Of a DNA stretch of 64,000 nt, positions 45,217-55,581 are shown in pieces (positions within the stretch are counted from its first letter, which is position 1; every line of letters starts with the position of its first letter). A program made the translations under genes and the position numbers. Source of the DNA: Fibrobacter sp. Its GTDB lineage: Bacteria > Fibrobacterota > Fibrobacteria > Fibrobacterales > Fibrobacteraceae. The stretch spans positions 1-64,000 of the forward strand of contig NZ_JAFWOM010000103.1 in the NCBI RefSeq assembly GCF_017545445.1. Direction: 5' to 3'. The notes under the pieces are model-generated. The model was not told the origin of the DNA, made no database searches, and saw only the letters and a program-made list of their open reading frames with translations.

Positions 45217-47778
45217 CTATTTTACATTGATTCTGTGCACCTGGTTGCCTACTTGGACCAGATAATTGCCGGCACAGCGCATTTCGAGCGCGACGTTTCC
45301 GGCTTCATTCACCTGCCCATAGGCAATTACTCGGCCCTGCATGTCGAATACGCTTACCATTGCACCCATCTTGGCTCCATAGACTTGCAATGTGTGGCCT
45401 GCGGCTCTGACGCCGAACGTAGGCACCTTGGAAATCGTATGAAGCGATTGCCGTGGAATTTCATTCGACCAAATGGTTCTATCGTTTGTGTTTACGCAGC
45501 TATTCAGGAAATATGGGAAGGAGCCCTTACCATCCGGATGCCAGAAAAATTCTTCCCATACAGATTGACTGTAATAGTCGTTGACGAATAGTCCCGAAAC
45601 ACTATGGTTGTTGGCATAATAAACCAAAGTATTGCCTGCACGCTGTACACCAATGGGCTGCCACAGTACAATTCCATCTACCCAATTGCTGTCGGCATCT
45701 ACAAGGGCCTCGTTGACGACAATGTCATTTTTTTGCCAGGCACAGGGCTGGGTTTCTGTAACTTTGGCACTATCGAGTTTGTTGCTCGTATATAATGCGA
45801 ACCAGTACAGTTCATTGCGATTTGTGATGATGTAGCAACCTCTTTCGTTTGTGGCGGGCTTTTGGGGTTCGGGGTACCAGTGCGCATAAAGGTCGAAGTC
45901 TCGGCTGTAATAGTCTGTTTGCGGGAAACGCTTTATATTGCTGGCATAGGTGAGTTTGTCAAACCAGCCTACAAAAACGAAGCCTTTACGAGTCGGTTCT
46001 TTTAAGGTGGCGATGGTGTCGAAATTAAATGTTGTCGGATTGTCGGGGTTGTTTACACCGCCGTTCAAATGGTAGGTGATTTTATAGTTGTTTGTTATCC
46101 ACTTTGCATATAATGTAATGTCATCGCGGCGGTCTGGCGTAAGTTCCTTCACCGGCGTTTTGAATGTGGAATCAGCGTACCAACCACCAAAAGTGTAGCC
46201 TGTTTTTTCTAGTTCCTTTAACGTATAGGTTGCAGAATCCGAGGACCAGCGTGAGGGATTGATTGCAGAATTTATGCCGCCATTGGCTACATAGGTCAAG
46301 AAGTATTCGCTTTCCCACTTGGCGTAAAGGGTGTAGTATTTTTTAGTGCCGGCCTTGATGGTGTCGATTCTTTCTTTATACAAGTTGTCGGTGAACCATC
46401 CTTCAAAGGTGTCACCCTCCTTTGTGGGGCTTGCCAAAATAATGGTAGTATCGCTTGTGTAGTATTTTGGATTTTGGTTGCTGTTCTTGCCTCCGTTCAG
46501 TTTATAGTCCAGATAATACTTCACTTTCGAACTTAAAACTGGGTGCGGATCCGTGCCCACGTCTTGTTCCCATGCGGCACCGTAGGTGCTCTCCTGCAAT
46601 TTGCCGAGAACGGTCCCGTCTTTGAATTCGCTTTCCGTGGCTTTTAAACCACCATATTTGACCGTTGCATCGCCGGCATAGTAGGTGTTCTTGATTTCGA
46701 TATGGTGGCTGGAACTGTCATAGTAACACCAATCAAGATCTTGAAGGCCGAAAATAGCATCGCCTTTGTCAGAAACGGTTCCGATGTTGAATGCGTTCTC
46801 AAGAATCAAATCCTGCGCGTCTCCAACAATGCCTCCGGTTCCGGCCCAATCGTTAGAAGCTCCTGTAATGCGGCCAGCATTGTACGCATTGATAATTTTT
46901 GCCACGTTATTCGGGGCCATTGTTGGCCATTCGGACAATGCCGGTGCACGCTTTACCATAGCGGGGCTATCAAGGCATGTCCAGTCTTTGTGGCTTACGA
47001 TTGTACCGACAATGCCTCCGGCGCTGCTACCGGAAACAACCGTTGCTTTGCTAAAAACATCGACCAAAAGTGCCGACTGGTCTATATGTGCGGCAATACC
47101 TCCCGCATAAGAACTTCCCTCAAAATAGGAATCTTTAATGCCCAAGTTCCTTACAACAGGGGGCTTGCCGGCTCCTATATAGAGCTTGGAAAAAAAGCCT
47201 GCTTCTCCAGCTGTTTTGGAATAAAGTCCCGAAATGGTGTGGCCGTTACCCTCAAATATCCCGCCAAAATTAAATGGCTCCCAGAACATGATGTCTTTGC
47301 GAGTGGAGTCCGGGTTTCCATCTGCATCTAGTAGATTTTCATTGACAACGATATCATTTTGGAGTTCTATGCAAACAAGAGCGGAAAGTTTGGGGATGGC
47401 GTAAAGTTCCTCCTTAGTGGTAATTTGGTAACAGCTGTCGGCATTTACTTGGGGTTCCTTGATGGCGGGACCCCAAAGCGCTATTAATGTGTATTTGGTT
47501 CCGCTGCAACGGGATATGTTTTTTTGGGGTGAAGGGGAAATGCCGTAATAAGTTTCTTCAAACCACCCCAGAAATCGGGAACCTTCGCGAGTTGGCTCGA
47601 GGAGTGTAATGTTGCATTCGTCGGGCTTTACGGATGAGACTACTACATAGCTATCCGGGTTCGCAGGGTTGTTGACACCCCCGTTCAGGTGATAGGTTAT
47701 GGTCCGAGTGTCGCCTACTGCGGCAAAACCGAGGCTCCCCAAAGACAACAGCAATAACATGGAATGCAAATACTTCAT
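45217..47778 (-). CDS. Surface protein with InlB-type repeats and GLUG-like region
   Basis: This 853-residue exported protein has a signal peptide ending GFAAVG. It carries four InlB B-type (Listeria-Bacteroides) repeats: ITYHLNGGVNNPANP at the start, YKLNGGKNSNQNP, YVANGGINSAINP and ITYHLNGGVNNPDNP, mostly closing with TLYAKW or LYAHW. Two insertions share a FNFGGIFEGNGHTISGLY or NHSVSGLFV motif and an ITTKEELYAI / ITNRNELYWF segment. Between them lies a GLUG-like solenoid (GTGGIVGDAQDLILENAFNIGTV). A C-terminal sorting-type domain (VSVFDMQGRVIAYGQV) ends the protein. An adhesive role is plausible by analogy with other InlB-repeat proteins. Confidence 0.85.
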   Translation of the reverse strand: MKYLHSMLLLLSLGSLGFAAVGDTRTITYHLNGGVNNPANPDSYVVVSSVKPDECNITLLEPTREGSRFLGWFEETYYGISPSPQKNISRCSGTKYTLIALWGPAIKEPQVNADSCYQITTKEELYAIPKLSALVCIELQNDIVVNENLLDADGNPDSTRKDIMFWEPFNFGGIFEGNGHTISGLYSKTAGEAGFFSKLYIGAGKPPVVRNLGIKDSYFEGSSYAGGIAAHIDQSALLVDVFSKATVVSGSSAGGIVGTIVSHKDWTCLDSPAMVKRAPALSEWPTMAPNNVAKIINAYNAGRITGASNDWAGTGGIVGDAQDLILENAFNIGTVSDKGDAIFGLQDLDWCYYDSSSHHIEIKNTYYAGDATVKYGGLKATESEFKDGTVLGKLQESTYGAAWEQDVGTDPHPVLSSKVKYYLDYKLNGGKNSNQNPKYYTSDTTIILASPTKEGDTFEGWFTDNLYKERIDTIKAGTKKYYTLYAKWESEYFLTYVANGGINSAINPSRWSSDSATYTLKELEKTGYTFGGWYADSTFKTPVKELTPDRRDDITLYAKWITNNYKITYHLNGGVNNPDNPTTFNFDTIATLKEPTRKGFVFVGWFDKLTYASNIKRFPQTDYYSRDFDLYAHWYPEPQKPATNERGCYIITNRNELYWFALYTSNKLDSAKVTETQPCAWQKNDIVVNEALVDADSNWVDGIVLWQPIGVQRAGNTLVYYANNHSVSGLFVNDYYSQSVWEEFFWHPDGKGSFPYFLNSCVNTNDRTIWSNEIPRQSLHTISKVPTFGVRAAGHTLQVYGAKMGAMVSVFDMQGRVIAYGQVNEAGNVALEMRCAGNYLVQVGNQVHRINVK

Positions 47779-47911
47779 ATCTTTAATATAATCTTTAAAA
47801 AGCTTTATCGAATGTAAAATATTGTCATTTATATGAAATTACAAGCCGCGTGCTCTTGAGGGGAATTCTTGAAAAACGAAGTCCTATAACCTTATATTGC
47901 CACTATTTCCT

Positions 47912-47946
47912 CTCGTCTCTCGTCTCTAGTCTCTCGTCTATTTTCT
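47912..47946. repeat. Heptamer tract CTCGTCT
   Basis: CTCGTCT, CTCGTCT, CTAGTCT, CTCGTCT, ATTTTCT lie directly before a TAAATTTC promoter-like element (47946-47953) of glnS. Confidence 0.8.
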
Positions 47947-47981
47947 AAATTTCCCTCGTAAAATTTTAAAAGGACCCTGTT

Positions 47982-49649
47982 ATGGAAATCCCCGAATCTT
48001 CGAATTTTATTCAGGACATTATCGTTAACGACCTCCAGACCGGCAAGCGCGATCACGTGCTGACGCGTTTCCCGCCCGAACCGAACGGCTACATTCACAT
48101 CGGACATGCCAAGTCCATCTGCTTGAACTTCGGCACCGCCAAAAAGTTCGGCGGCTTTACGAACCTCCGCTTCGACGACACGAACCCCACCAAGGAAGAT
48201 GTGGAATACGTGGATTCCATTCGCGAAGACGTGAAGTGGCTCGGCTTTGAATGGAAAGAAGAATTTTTTGCAAGTGACTACTACGACCAGATTTACGCCT
48301 TTGCCGAAAAGATGATTGAAATGGGCAAGGCTTACGTCGAAGATTTGACTCGCGACGAAATGCAGGAATACCGTGGCAACGATGCCGGCAAGCCAAGCCG
48401 CCCGAGCCCTTATCGCGACCGCAGCGTCGAAGAGAACATGAAGCTCTTCCACGAAATGCGCGACGGTAAGTACGCCGATGGCGAAAAGTGCCTCCGTGCC
48501 AAGGTCGATCTTGCTAGCCCGAACATGAATATGCGCGACCCGGTCATCTACCGCATCAAGCATTGCACGCACCACCGCACGGGCGACAAGTGGTGCATCT
48601 ACCCGATGTACGACTTTGCGCACCCGCTCAGCGACTGGATTGAAGGCATCACGCACTCCATCTGCACGCTCGAGTTCGAAGCCCACCGTCCGCTTTACGA
48701 CTGGTTCCTCATTGAACTTGGTTTGCAGAACCGTCCGCAGCAGATTGAATTTGCTCGCTTGAACCTCACTTACACGATGATGAGCAAGCGCAAGCTTCTC
48801 GAACTTGTGCAGACGAAGGCTGTGCTTGGTTGGAACGACCCGCGTATGCCGACTGTTTGCGGTTTCCGCCGCCGTGGCTTTACGCCGAGCTCCATCCGCG
48901 AGTTCTGTAGCCGCATCGGTGTTTCCAAGGCCGACTCCATGGTCGATGTGAACCTCCTTTACTTCTGCATCCGCGAAGAATTGAACCAGACCGCTAACCG
49001 CGTGATGGCTGTGATTGACCCGGTCAAACTCGTGATTGACAACTGGGAAGCGGGCAAGGTCGAAATGATTGAAGTCGAGAACAACCCGAACGACCCGAAC
49101 GCAGGAACCCGCAAGGTGCCGTTCAGCGGTGAACTCTACATCGAAGCTGACGACTTTATGGAAGAACCGCCGAAGAAGTACTTCCGCTTGAAGCCGGAAG
49201 GCGAAGTCCGCCTCAAGGGCGCTTACTTTGTCACTTGCAAGAGCGTCGAAAAGGATGATGACGGCAAGGTCAAGGTCATCCACTGCGTCTATGACCCGCT
49301 CAGCAAGGGTGGCGAATCTCCGGATGGCCGCAAGGTCAAGGGAACGATCCACTGGGTTTCTGCAGCACACGCTGTGGATGCCGAAGTGCGACTCATCGAT
49401 AACTTGTTCACGCTCGAAGATCCTGCTCAGGTCCCGGAAGGCGAAGACTGGCACGATTACCTGAACCCGAACTCCATGGTCGTGAAGCAGGCGAAGGTGG
49501 AGCCCGCTCTCGCCGACGCGAAGCTCGAAGACCGCTTCCAGTTCATGCGCCAAGGTTACTTCTGCCTCGATAGCGAAGACTCTAAGCCGGGCCACCTCGT
49601 GTTTAACCGCACTGTTAGTTTGAAGGATAGCTTCAACCCGACAAAGTAA
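47982..49649 (+). CDS. glnS: Glutaminyl-tRNA synthetase
   Basis: This 555-residue class I synthetase charges tRNA-Gln with glutamine. The HIGH motif is at residues 39-42 ([15 protein letters not shown]) and the KMSKS-type motif is MMSKRK near 266-271. The segment [18 protein letters not shown] and the C-terminal anticodon-binding part ([22 protein letters not shown] [16 protein letters not shown]) are typical of GlnRS rather than GluRS. Its presence suggests direct charging rather than reliance on the amidotransferase route. AAAAGGA lies about 11 nt upstream of the ATG, and TAAATTTC at 47946 may be its promoter. Confidence 0.95.
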   Translation: MEIPESSNFIQDIIVNDLQTGKRDHVLTRFPPEPNGYIHIGHAKSICLNFGTAKKFGGFTNLRFDDTNPTKEDVEYVDSIREDVKWLGFEWKEEFFASDYYDQIYAFAEKMIEMGKAYVEDLTRDEMQEYRGNDAGKPSRPSPYRDRSVEENMKLFHEMRDGKYADGEKCLRAKVDLASPNMNMRDPVIYRIKHCTHHRTGDKWCIYPMYDFAHPLSDWIEGITHSICTLEFEAHRPLYDWFLIELGLQNRPQQIEFARLNLTYTMMSKRKLLELVQTKAVLGWNDPRMPTVCGFRRRGFTPSSIREFCSRIGVSKADSMVDVNLLYFCIREELNQTANRVMAVIDPVKLVIDNWEAGKVEMIEVENNPNDPNAGTRKVPFSGELYIEADDFMEEPPKKYFRLKPEGEVRLKGAYFVTCKSVEKDDDGKVKVIHCVYDPLSKGGESPDGRKVKGTIHWVSAAHAVDAEVRLIDNLFTLEDPAQVPEGEDWHDYLNPNSMVVKQAKVEPALADAKLEDRFQFMRQGYFCLDSEDSKPGHLVFNRTVSLKDSFNPTK

Positions 49650-49650
49650 A

Positions 49651-49755
49651 ATTCGAATTATAACCTTCGCGATACGGCGTTACTCGACCCCTCACGTACG
49701 CTTAGTACGCTACGGGGTCTCGCGCCTTGTCTCGCTCGGTTCTAATCCGAATTAT
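49651..49755. repeat. Long imperfect palindrome after glnS
   Basis: The outer arms ATTCGAATTATAACC (49651-49665) and GGTTCTAATCCGAATTAT (49738-49755) are inverted copies with few mismatches. Inside lie GACCCC (49686-49691) with GGGGTC (49714-49719) and CGTAC (49695-49699) with GTACG (49705-49709). It could fold as one 105-nt hairpin. There is no T-run, so termination is not assured. Confidence 0.7.
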
Positions 49756-49787
49756 GGTAGGTAATAGGGGTTAGGTTGTAGGGGTAT
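49753..49787. repeat. Heptamer tract GGTAATA/GGGGTTA
   Basis: TATGGTA, GGTAATA, GGGGTTA, GGTTGTA, GGGGTAT are in 7-bp register directly after the palindrome, followed by a dispersed element ending CCAGGATGACG. Confidence 0.65.
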
Positions 49788-49867
49788 AGCTTCTGCATGG
49801 ATCCTATCGGTCGCGATGCTCCCTCCAGGATGACGAAGACGCATTGACTAAAAATTACTGACTAAAA

Positions 49868-49897
49868 AAAGGACGCCCACACGGACGCCCCTTTTGG
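49868..49897 (-). terminator. Terminator of the last CotH-family gene
   Basis: On the minus strand GGGCGTCC-gtgt-GGGCGTCC can pair with two G-T pairs and is followed by seven T. Confidence 0.6.
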
Positions 49898-49915
49898 TTT
49901 GGTAAGGAGTCTCGT

Positions 49916-51775
49916 TTATCGGCTGATCATTTTGCCGTTGAGCGTTGCAACCCAATGCTGGTTGCGTGCCGTCCGAGGAATTTGGAACGACTGCGTGCCT
50001 GCTGGGATTTGCTTTTCGAAGAGAACGTTGCCGTTGAAGTCCATGAGCCTGAACATGCCGCCTCTCTCGCTCTGGACGGTAATTCTGTTTTCGTTGAGAG
50101 TGTAGAAGTTCAGTCTTGTTATTTCCTGATGGACTCTGATTGCGTCTCTCCCAGGATTTGAGCTGCTTGAAGATTTTGAAAACCTTGAATGGCTTGACGA
50201 ACTCGTATTGCTGCTGGATGAACTCGGATTTGTCGGAGTAGTCGGGTTATCATCGTCATCCTTGTCGTAGTAATTCCAGTCGTCAATGATGAGGGCTTCG
50301 GTGACTACGGGGGAGGCGGGTTCGCTGAAACTCATCTGCTGGTCTATCCATGCGAACCTTTGCTTGACATACTTGCGCAGGTGCTCGATTTCGGCGTCCC
50401 ACGTGGGCTCGTTGTAGTAATTCATTTTCATGCCCATGCAGAAACCGCCCATGCCGCCGCCCCAGCCGCCCCACATGCCGCCGTTGTTCCCGCCATTATT
50501 GTTGCCGGATTCCATCGGGTCGGCATCGCAGGTGCCGCTAGACTGGCCCAGGTTCGGCCAGCGTTCGAAATTGCGGTTGGCAGCGTTCTTGAGTACGGTC
50601 TTGAGCGAGTCGATGAATTTGTCGATGTTCTTGGTATGCCATACACCGCTGCGGAGCTTTGCCCAGCGTTCCTTGTACTTTTGCTGGAAGGTGTTGTTGC
50701 TCCACAAGTTCTGTATCCACTTTGCCACGAACCATTCTCCGGCACCGCTTTTTGCACTCTGCGGAATACGCCAACCGTCCGCCTTTTCGCCCCCGACACG
50801 CTGGTAGGCGCCGAATGCCAGGTTAAAGTCCCATGGTGCACCGAGCTGGAGCTTGCCTCCCTTGCTGTCCTTGTCCTTGAACATGTAGAAACTGCAGATG
50901 TAGGCGTCGGTGTTGTTGGTGACATCTTCGTGGATGATGTAGTCCACCGCGGCTTCTATATCCAAAATATCGAGGCATCCGTTGCTGGTGATGTCGCCAT
51001 TATCGCACTTCTGTTCGATGGAGTTGAAGAAGTTCTTGATGTAGTCCTGCTGTGCCTTGTTTGTGTTTTCCTTTTTCGGGGAACGCATGACGACGGGGGA
51101 GCCGTCCTTGCTCTTGAACCCTTCCTTGTCGAGACCGCTCGTGGAGTTGTTTTCCACCTTGTCGATGCTCAGCACGTAACCGCCGGTCACGTCGTCGCCG
51201 CTGATATCTTCGTCCTTGAGTTTCGCGATATGCACACGGGCTTTGGCACGCTTGATTTTTTCGAGCAACAGATAAACGCCCTTGTATTGCCCGTTCAGGT
51301 AGAGCTCGAAGAACTTGAATCGGGAACTGTAGCGGCCCGTGCGCTGGTAGAGCCAGTATGCGAGCGCATTGCGGATGAGCGTCTTGTCAACATACGGTCC
51401 GTGGAACACCCAGTCGGCGTTTTTGGGCATGCCTAAAACCTTGAGGCTTGTGTCGTGGCAGGCCGTATCGGCGACGTTCGTGCAGGGGCGCGCCTTGAGT
51501 TCGATGCCGTAACCCTTTTTGGGGAAGTCGGCGGAAGTCTGCCCGCGAATCTTGATGCCGATGTTGTATTTTTCGCCCTTGGAACTGTCGGCAACGCTGT
51601 TCGTGCCTTTGTCCAGGATGCTCATGGTGGCGGGAATCTTGTCGGCGCCCTTCTGGAGCGCTTGCCTATTTTGTGTGTTCACGATAATGAGCGGAAGGTC
51701 GTAAGACTGCGCAAATATCGGTAATGCCATCGCTAGAACGATGCTAAAAAAGAAAATTTTTGATTTGTTGAACAT
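49916..51775 (-). CDS. CotH-kinase family exported protein 1
   Basis: This 619-residue protein starts at ATG 51775, with AAGGAG 6 nt upstream; a signal peptide ends IFAQ|S. CotH-family atypical kinases phosphorylate Ser-rich proteins in sporulating bacteria. Here the core shows RGQTSADFPKKGYGIEL, HGPYVDKTLIRNALAYWLYQ, FELYLNGQYKGVYLLLEKIK, HEDVTNNTDAY and APWDFNLAFG, so both acidic motifs (NNxD and WDxN) are intact. A Gly/Met/Trp-rich segment lies near residues 430-455. A Ser-rich linker (about 525-555) precedes a conserved tail ending HWVATLNGKMISR. A 205-bp gap separates it from the five upstream paralogues, so it probably has its own promoter. Confidence 0.87.
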   Translation of the reverse strand: MFNKSKIFFFSIVLAMALPIFAQSYDLPLIIVNTQNRQALQKGADKIPATMSILDKGTNSVADSSKGEKYNIGIKIRGQTSADFPKKGYGIELKARPCTNVADTACHDTSLKVLGMPKNADWVFHGPYVDKTLIRNALAYWLYQRTGRYSSRFKFFELYLNGQYKGVYLLLEKIKRAKARVHIAKLKDEDISGDDVTGGYVLSIDKVENNSTSGLDKEGFKSKDGSPVVMRSPKKENTNKAQQDYIKNFFNSIEQKCDNGDITSNGCLDILDIEAAVDYIIHEDVTNNTDAYICSFYMFKDKDSKGGKLQLGAPWDFNLAFGAYQRVGGEKADGWRIPQSAKSGAGEWFVAKWIQNLWSNNTFQQKYKERWAKLRSGVWHTKNIDKFIDSLKTVLKNAANRNFERWPNLGQSSGTCDADPMESGNNNGGNNGGMWGGWGGGMGGFCMGMKMNYYNEPTWDAEIEHLRKYVKQRFAWIDQQMSFSEPASPVVTEALIIDDWNYYDKDDDDNPTTPTNPSSSSSNTSSSSHSRFSKSSSSSNPGRDAIRVHQEITRLNFYTLNENRITVQSERGGMFRLMDFNGNVLFEKQIPAGTQSFQIPRTARNQHWVATLNGKMISR

Positions 51776-51980
51776 ATTATACTCCTTGACCAAACTCCAT
51801 ATAGTAATCTATATAATGAGGTCGGTGGAGTATGCGTTTATCACAGATTATGCATTATAAGTGTTGACAGTCTGACATCTGGTGACCGTTGCAAAAAAAA
51901 ATGCAAATTCTGCGTTTTTTCCTTAAAAAAGGACATCCCGTCTAGGGAAGTCTTTCTGGTCTGCTCGAATCTATGCTCGG

Positions 51981-53759
51981 CTATCGGTTCATCATCTTGC
52001 CGTTGAGCGTTGCGATCCAATGCTTGTTCCGGGCATTGGTCGGAACTGCTAACGTCGTTACCCCAGTCTTGATGCGAGTCCTGTAAAGAACGGCTCCGTT
52101 CAGGTCAACAAGTGCAAATGTGCCTCCGACGCTCGTGTGGATTTCAAGGCGCTTGCCGATGACAACGAAGTAGTTCGTTGGAGAAAGTCTGCTTAAGTTA
52201 CTGGCTTCAATATGAGCTTTACTTGTATCGCCCATTTCCGCTCGCCAGTCGGGTTCATGAATTATAGGCTCGAATACTACAGGGTTTGCCGGTTCCGTAA
52301 AACCGAGTTGTTCGTCCATCCATGCTATTCTTTCTTTCACTTTTTTGCGGACATGTTCGAATTCGCCGTCCCAAGTATCGGCGTTGAATCCGCCCATAGC
52401 CATGCCCGCCCATTGAGTCCTGATTGTGTTGCAGTATTTCATGGGGAATGGGTCCTCATCATGGGCTCCGCTTACTTTTCCTAAGTTCGGCCATCGTTTG
52501 AAGTTTCTTTCAGCGGCACTCGTCAGGGACGTTTTCATGGAGTCCAAATAGGTGTCCATGGTCTTGGTGTGCCAAACACCGCTGCGAAGTTCAGCCCATC
52601 GTTTTTTCATTTCGATCTGGAAAATGCTATCCTTCCACATTTCAAGAAGCCATTTTATCGGTTGAACACCGCCTAAACCAGTGTTTTTATAAACGCAATT
52701 TATTTCCCATCCTTCAACATAACAGTTTGTGATCGTTGCGAAAAAAGCCGAATCATCGCTGTTAATTTCGTAATTTTCTGGGCGGTAGTCGTTGCTTAGA
52801 ATTATTTCGAAATCCCATGGTGGACCTAAATTTATTTTGCCTACGGTCTTGTTGCCTTGCTCGTCCGTTTCGTCCTTGGACTTGTACATGAAAAAGTTGT
52901 TCGCTAAATAAGGATCCATATTGTTGGTGAGTTCTAGATGCAAAAGATAATCTGCTGCGGAAACTATATCCACGTATTTTTCGTATCCACTTCCGCTTTT
53001 ATCGCCTTTATATAATGAATCGAGTTCGCTTAAATAATTTTGTATGTATTCTTTCTGCTCGTTTGTGATTTTTTTCTTTCTAGGGTAAAGCAAAACGACG
53101 TTATGGCCATCGGATGTCTTGAAATCTCTTGTGGTATAGTCAATCACTTCCCCTGCTCCACGCCTATTGAATTTTCTATCGAATTCCCAAATGTAGCCTC
53201 CGGTAAGGTTCTCGCCTTCGGCGTCCGTTTCTTTGAGTTCGCTTACGTTGATACGGTATTTACCTCGCTTGATTCTTTCGGTTAGCTCATAAACTCCGCG
53301 ATAGACTCCGTTGATGTACAAATCGAAAAATTTGGTTCGCGGGCTGTAACGGCCTGTTTGCCGAAAGAGCCAGTGACCAAACGAATTCCTTATCATGCTT
53401 TTATCGACATAGGGCCCATGCAAAACCCAGTCGTCGGAGGGCGGGAGGCCGAGCAGGCTTACATTTGTGTCTTTGCCTGTCGCGTCATGGAATTCGATGG
53501 TATAGTTTGGCTTGGGGTATTCGGCCGAGGTTCGACCACGGACTTTGATGCCTATGTTGTATTGCGTGCCTTTGGAACTATCGGCGACGTTGTTTGTTTT
53601 CCCGTCCAAGAGTTTTATGGTGGCGGGTATTTTTTGAATGACATCGTAGTTAAGACACCTATGGTCGGTGTCAATAAACATAATGGGCAAATCGTAGGTC
53701 TGCGCAAAAGCGCACGCTAACAGACTGAGCACTATGATATAGGTTAACTTTTTAAACAT
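51981..53759 (-). CDS. CotH-kinase family exported protein 2
   Basis: This 592-residue paralogue has a signal peptide ending CAFAQ|T. Core motifs are RGRTSAEYPKPNYTIEFHD, HGPYVDKSMIRNSFGHWLFR, LELTNNMDPYLANNFF and PPWDFEIIL. The NNxD motif is kept, but the Asn of WDxN is Glu. The C-terminal tail VPTNARNKHWIATLNGKMMNR is nearly identical to that of protein 3 at the DNA level. It is the last gene of a five-gene run with gaps of 20-27 bp. Confidence 0.85.
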   Translation of the reverse strand: MFKKLTYIIVLSLLACAFAQTYDLPIMFIDTDHRCLNYDVIQKIPATIKLLDGKTNNVADSSKGTQYNIGIKVRGRTSAEYPKPNYTIEFHDATGKDTNVSLLGLPPSDDWVLHGPYVDKSMIRNSFGHWLFRQTGRYSPRTKFFDLYINGVYRGVYELTERIKRGKYRINVSELKETDAEGENLTGGYIWEFDRKFNRRGAGEVIDYTTRDFKTSDGHNVVLLYPRKKKITNEQKEYIQNYLSELDSLYKGDKSGSGYEKYVDIVSAADYLLHLELTNNMDPYLANNFFMYKSKDETDEQGNKTVGKINLGPPWDFEIILSNDYRPENYEINSDDSAFFATITNCYVEGWEINCVYKNTGLGGVQPIKWLLEMWKDSIFQIEMKKRWAELRSGVWHTKTMDTYLDSMKTSLTSAAERNFKRWPNLGKVSGAHDEDPFPMKYCNTIRTQWAGMAMGGFNADTWDGEFEHVRKKVKERIAWMDEQLGFTEPANPVVFEPIIHEPDWRAEMGDTSKAHIEASNLSRLSPTNYFVVIGKRLEIHTSVGGTFALVDLNGAVLYRTRIKTGVTTLAVPTNARNKHWIATLNGKMMNR

Positions 53760-53779
53760 TTAAACTTTCTCTTTATTTG

Positions 53780-55555
53780 CTATCGGTTCATCATCTTGCC
53801 GTTGAGCGTTGCGATCCAATGCTTGTTCCGTGCGTTGGTCGGAACTGCTAACGTCGTTACTCCGGTCTTGATGCGAGTCTTATAAAGAACGGCTCCGTTC
53901 AAATCGACAATGGCGAATGTCCCGCCGATATCTGTTTGAACTTCAATGCGGTTGCCGTTTACGACAAAGTAGTTCGTCGGAGAAAGTCTGCTTAAGTTAC
54001 TGGCTTCAATATGAGCTTTACTTGTATCGCCCATTTCTGCTCGCCAATCGGGTTCATGGATGATGGGCTCGAATACCACAGGGTTTGCGGGTTCCGTGAA
54101 ACCGAACAGTTCGTCCATCTTTTTCATTCGTTCTTTCACTGTTATGCGGACGTGTTCAAATTCGCCGTCCCAAGTGTCTGCGTTGTTTCCGGCCATAGCC
54201 ATTCTGAATGTTGAATTCCTGCTGGAGTCGCAATATTTCATGGGCTCCGGGTCTCCATCTTGGGTTCCGCTTATTTTTCCTAAATTAGGCCAGCGTTTAA
54301 AATTCCTCTCTGCGGCACTTTTCAGATATGTTTTCATGGAGTCCAAGTAGGCGTCCATGGTCTTGGTGTGCCAAACTCCGCTACGGAGCTCCGCCCATCG
54401 TTTTTGAATCTCGATCTGGAAAACGCTATCCTTCCATATTTCAATAAGCCATTTTGCTGGCATGTACGTGTTAAAACCAGAATGAGTATAGCCATTGTAG
54501 ATTTGTTCTATTAGCCAGTTACCAGTGTCTCTGAAGCCGAATGTGGAATCGGTTTCAGTTTTTTCATCGTTGCTACTTTTTTTCACAGTGCCATTGTTGA
54601 AGGCAAGGTAGAAATTCCACGGTGGACCAAGTGTTATTTTGCCAGTGGTCTTATTGCCTTGATCGTCCGTTTTATCCTTGGGCTTGTACATGAAAAAATT
54701 AACCACATAGGCATCTCTAATTTGGGTGAGTTCTTCAAGTAATATGTAATCTGCTGCGGATGCTACATCCACGTAGTTCTCGTATCCGCTTCCGTTTTTA
54801 CCGTCCTTGAATAGTGCTTCGAGTTCGTTCAAATAATTTTGTATGTATTCTTCCTGTTCTTTTGCTAATTTATCCCTTTTGGGATAGCGCAAGAGGACTC
54901 TTACTCCATCAGATGTCTCGAATTTTAATTCTGTTTTGGTGGGAATCAGATAATCGGTATGATTTCTGTCGATTGTCCAAATGTAGCCGCCGGTAAGGTT
55001 GTCGCCTTCGATGTCGGTTTCTTTAAGTTTGCTCACGTTGACGCGGTATTTGCCACGCTTGATCCTTTCGATAAGCACATAGACTCCGCGATAGAGGCCG
55101 TTGATGTACAGATCGAAATACTTGGTGCGTGGGCTGTAGTGGCCTGTTTGCCGAAAGAGCCAGTGGCCAAACGAGTTCCTTACCATGCTTTTATCGATAT
55201 ACGGCCCATGCAAAACCCAGTCGTCGGAGGGTGGAAGGCCGAGCAGGCTCACGTTTATGTCTTTGCCTGTCGAATCATGGAATTCGATGCTGTAGGTTGG
55301 CTTGGAAAATTTCGCCGCATGTTCTCCGCGGACCTTGATGCCTATTTCGTATGGGATTGCTTTGGAACTATCGGCTACGTTGTTTGTTTTCCCGTCCAAG
55401 ACTTTTATTGTAGCGGGCAGTTTTTCGGTAACATTGTGGTCGAGGCATTGTTGTTTGGTATCTATAAATATAATGGGCAAATCGTATGTTTGCGCAAAAG
55501 CAGCGGTTGCCATGAGCAGTGCTGCTGTACAAAGTAATTTTTTTAGATGAAACAT
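53780..55555 (-). CDS. CotH-kinase family exported protein 3, motif-degenerate
   Basis: This 591-residue paralogue has a signal peptide ending AAFAQ|T. The N-terminal core (RGEHAAKFSKPTYSIEFHD, HGPYIDKSMVRNSFGHWLFR) is conserved. The NNxD motif reads QIRD and the WDxN motif reads WNFY, so the presumed metal-binding Asp is missing, suggesting weak or no kinase activity. It is very similar to protein 4 in its first 200 residues, which points to recent duplication or gene conversion. Confidence 0.85.
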   Translation of the reverse strand: MFHLKKLLCTAALLMATAAFAQTYDLPIIFIDTKQQCLDHNVTEKLPATIKVLDGKTNNVADSSKAIPYEIGIKVRGEHAAKFSKPTYSIEFHDSTGKDINVSLLGLPPSDDWVLHGPYIDKSMVRNSFGHWLFRQTGHYSPRTKYFDLYINGLYRGVYVLIERIKRGKYRVNVSKLKETDIEGDNLTGGYIWTIDRNHTDYLIPTKTELKFETSDGVRVLLRYPKRDKLAKEQEEYIQNYLNELEALFKDGKNGSGYENYVDVASAADYILLEELTQIRDAYVVNFFMYKPKDKTDDQGNKTTGKITLGPPWNFYLAFNNGTVKKSSNDEKTETDSTFGFRDTGNWLIEQIYNGYTHSGFNTYMPAKWLIEIWKDSVFQIEIQKRWAELRSGVWHTKTMDAYLDSMKTYLKSAAERNFKRWPNLGKISGTQDGDPEPMKYCDSSRNSTFRMAMAGNNADTWDGEFEHVRITVKERMKKMDELFGFTEPANPVVFEPIIHEPDWRAEMGDTSKAHIEASNLSRLSPTNYFVVNGNRIEVQTDIGGTFAIVDLNGAVLYKTRIKTGVTTLAVPTNARNKHWIATLNGKMMNR

Positions 55556-55581
55556 CTTCTCCTCACCCCAATTTTTATCTC

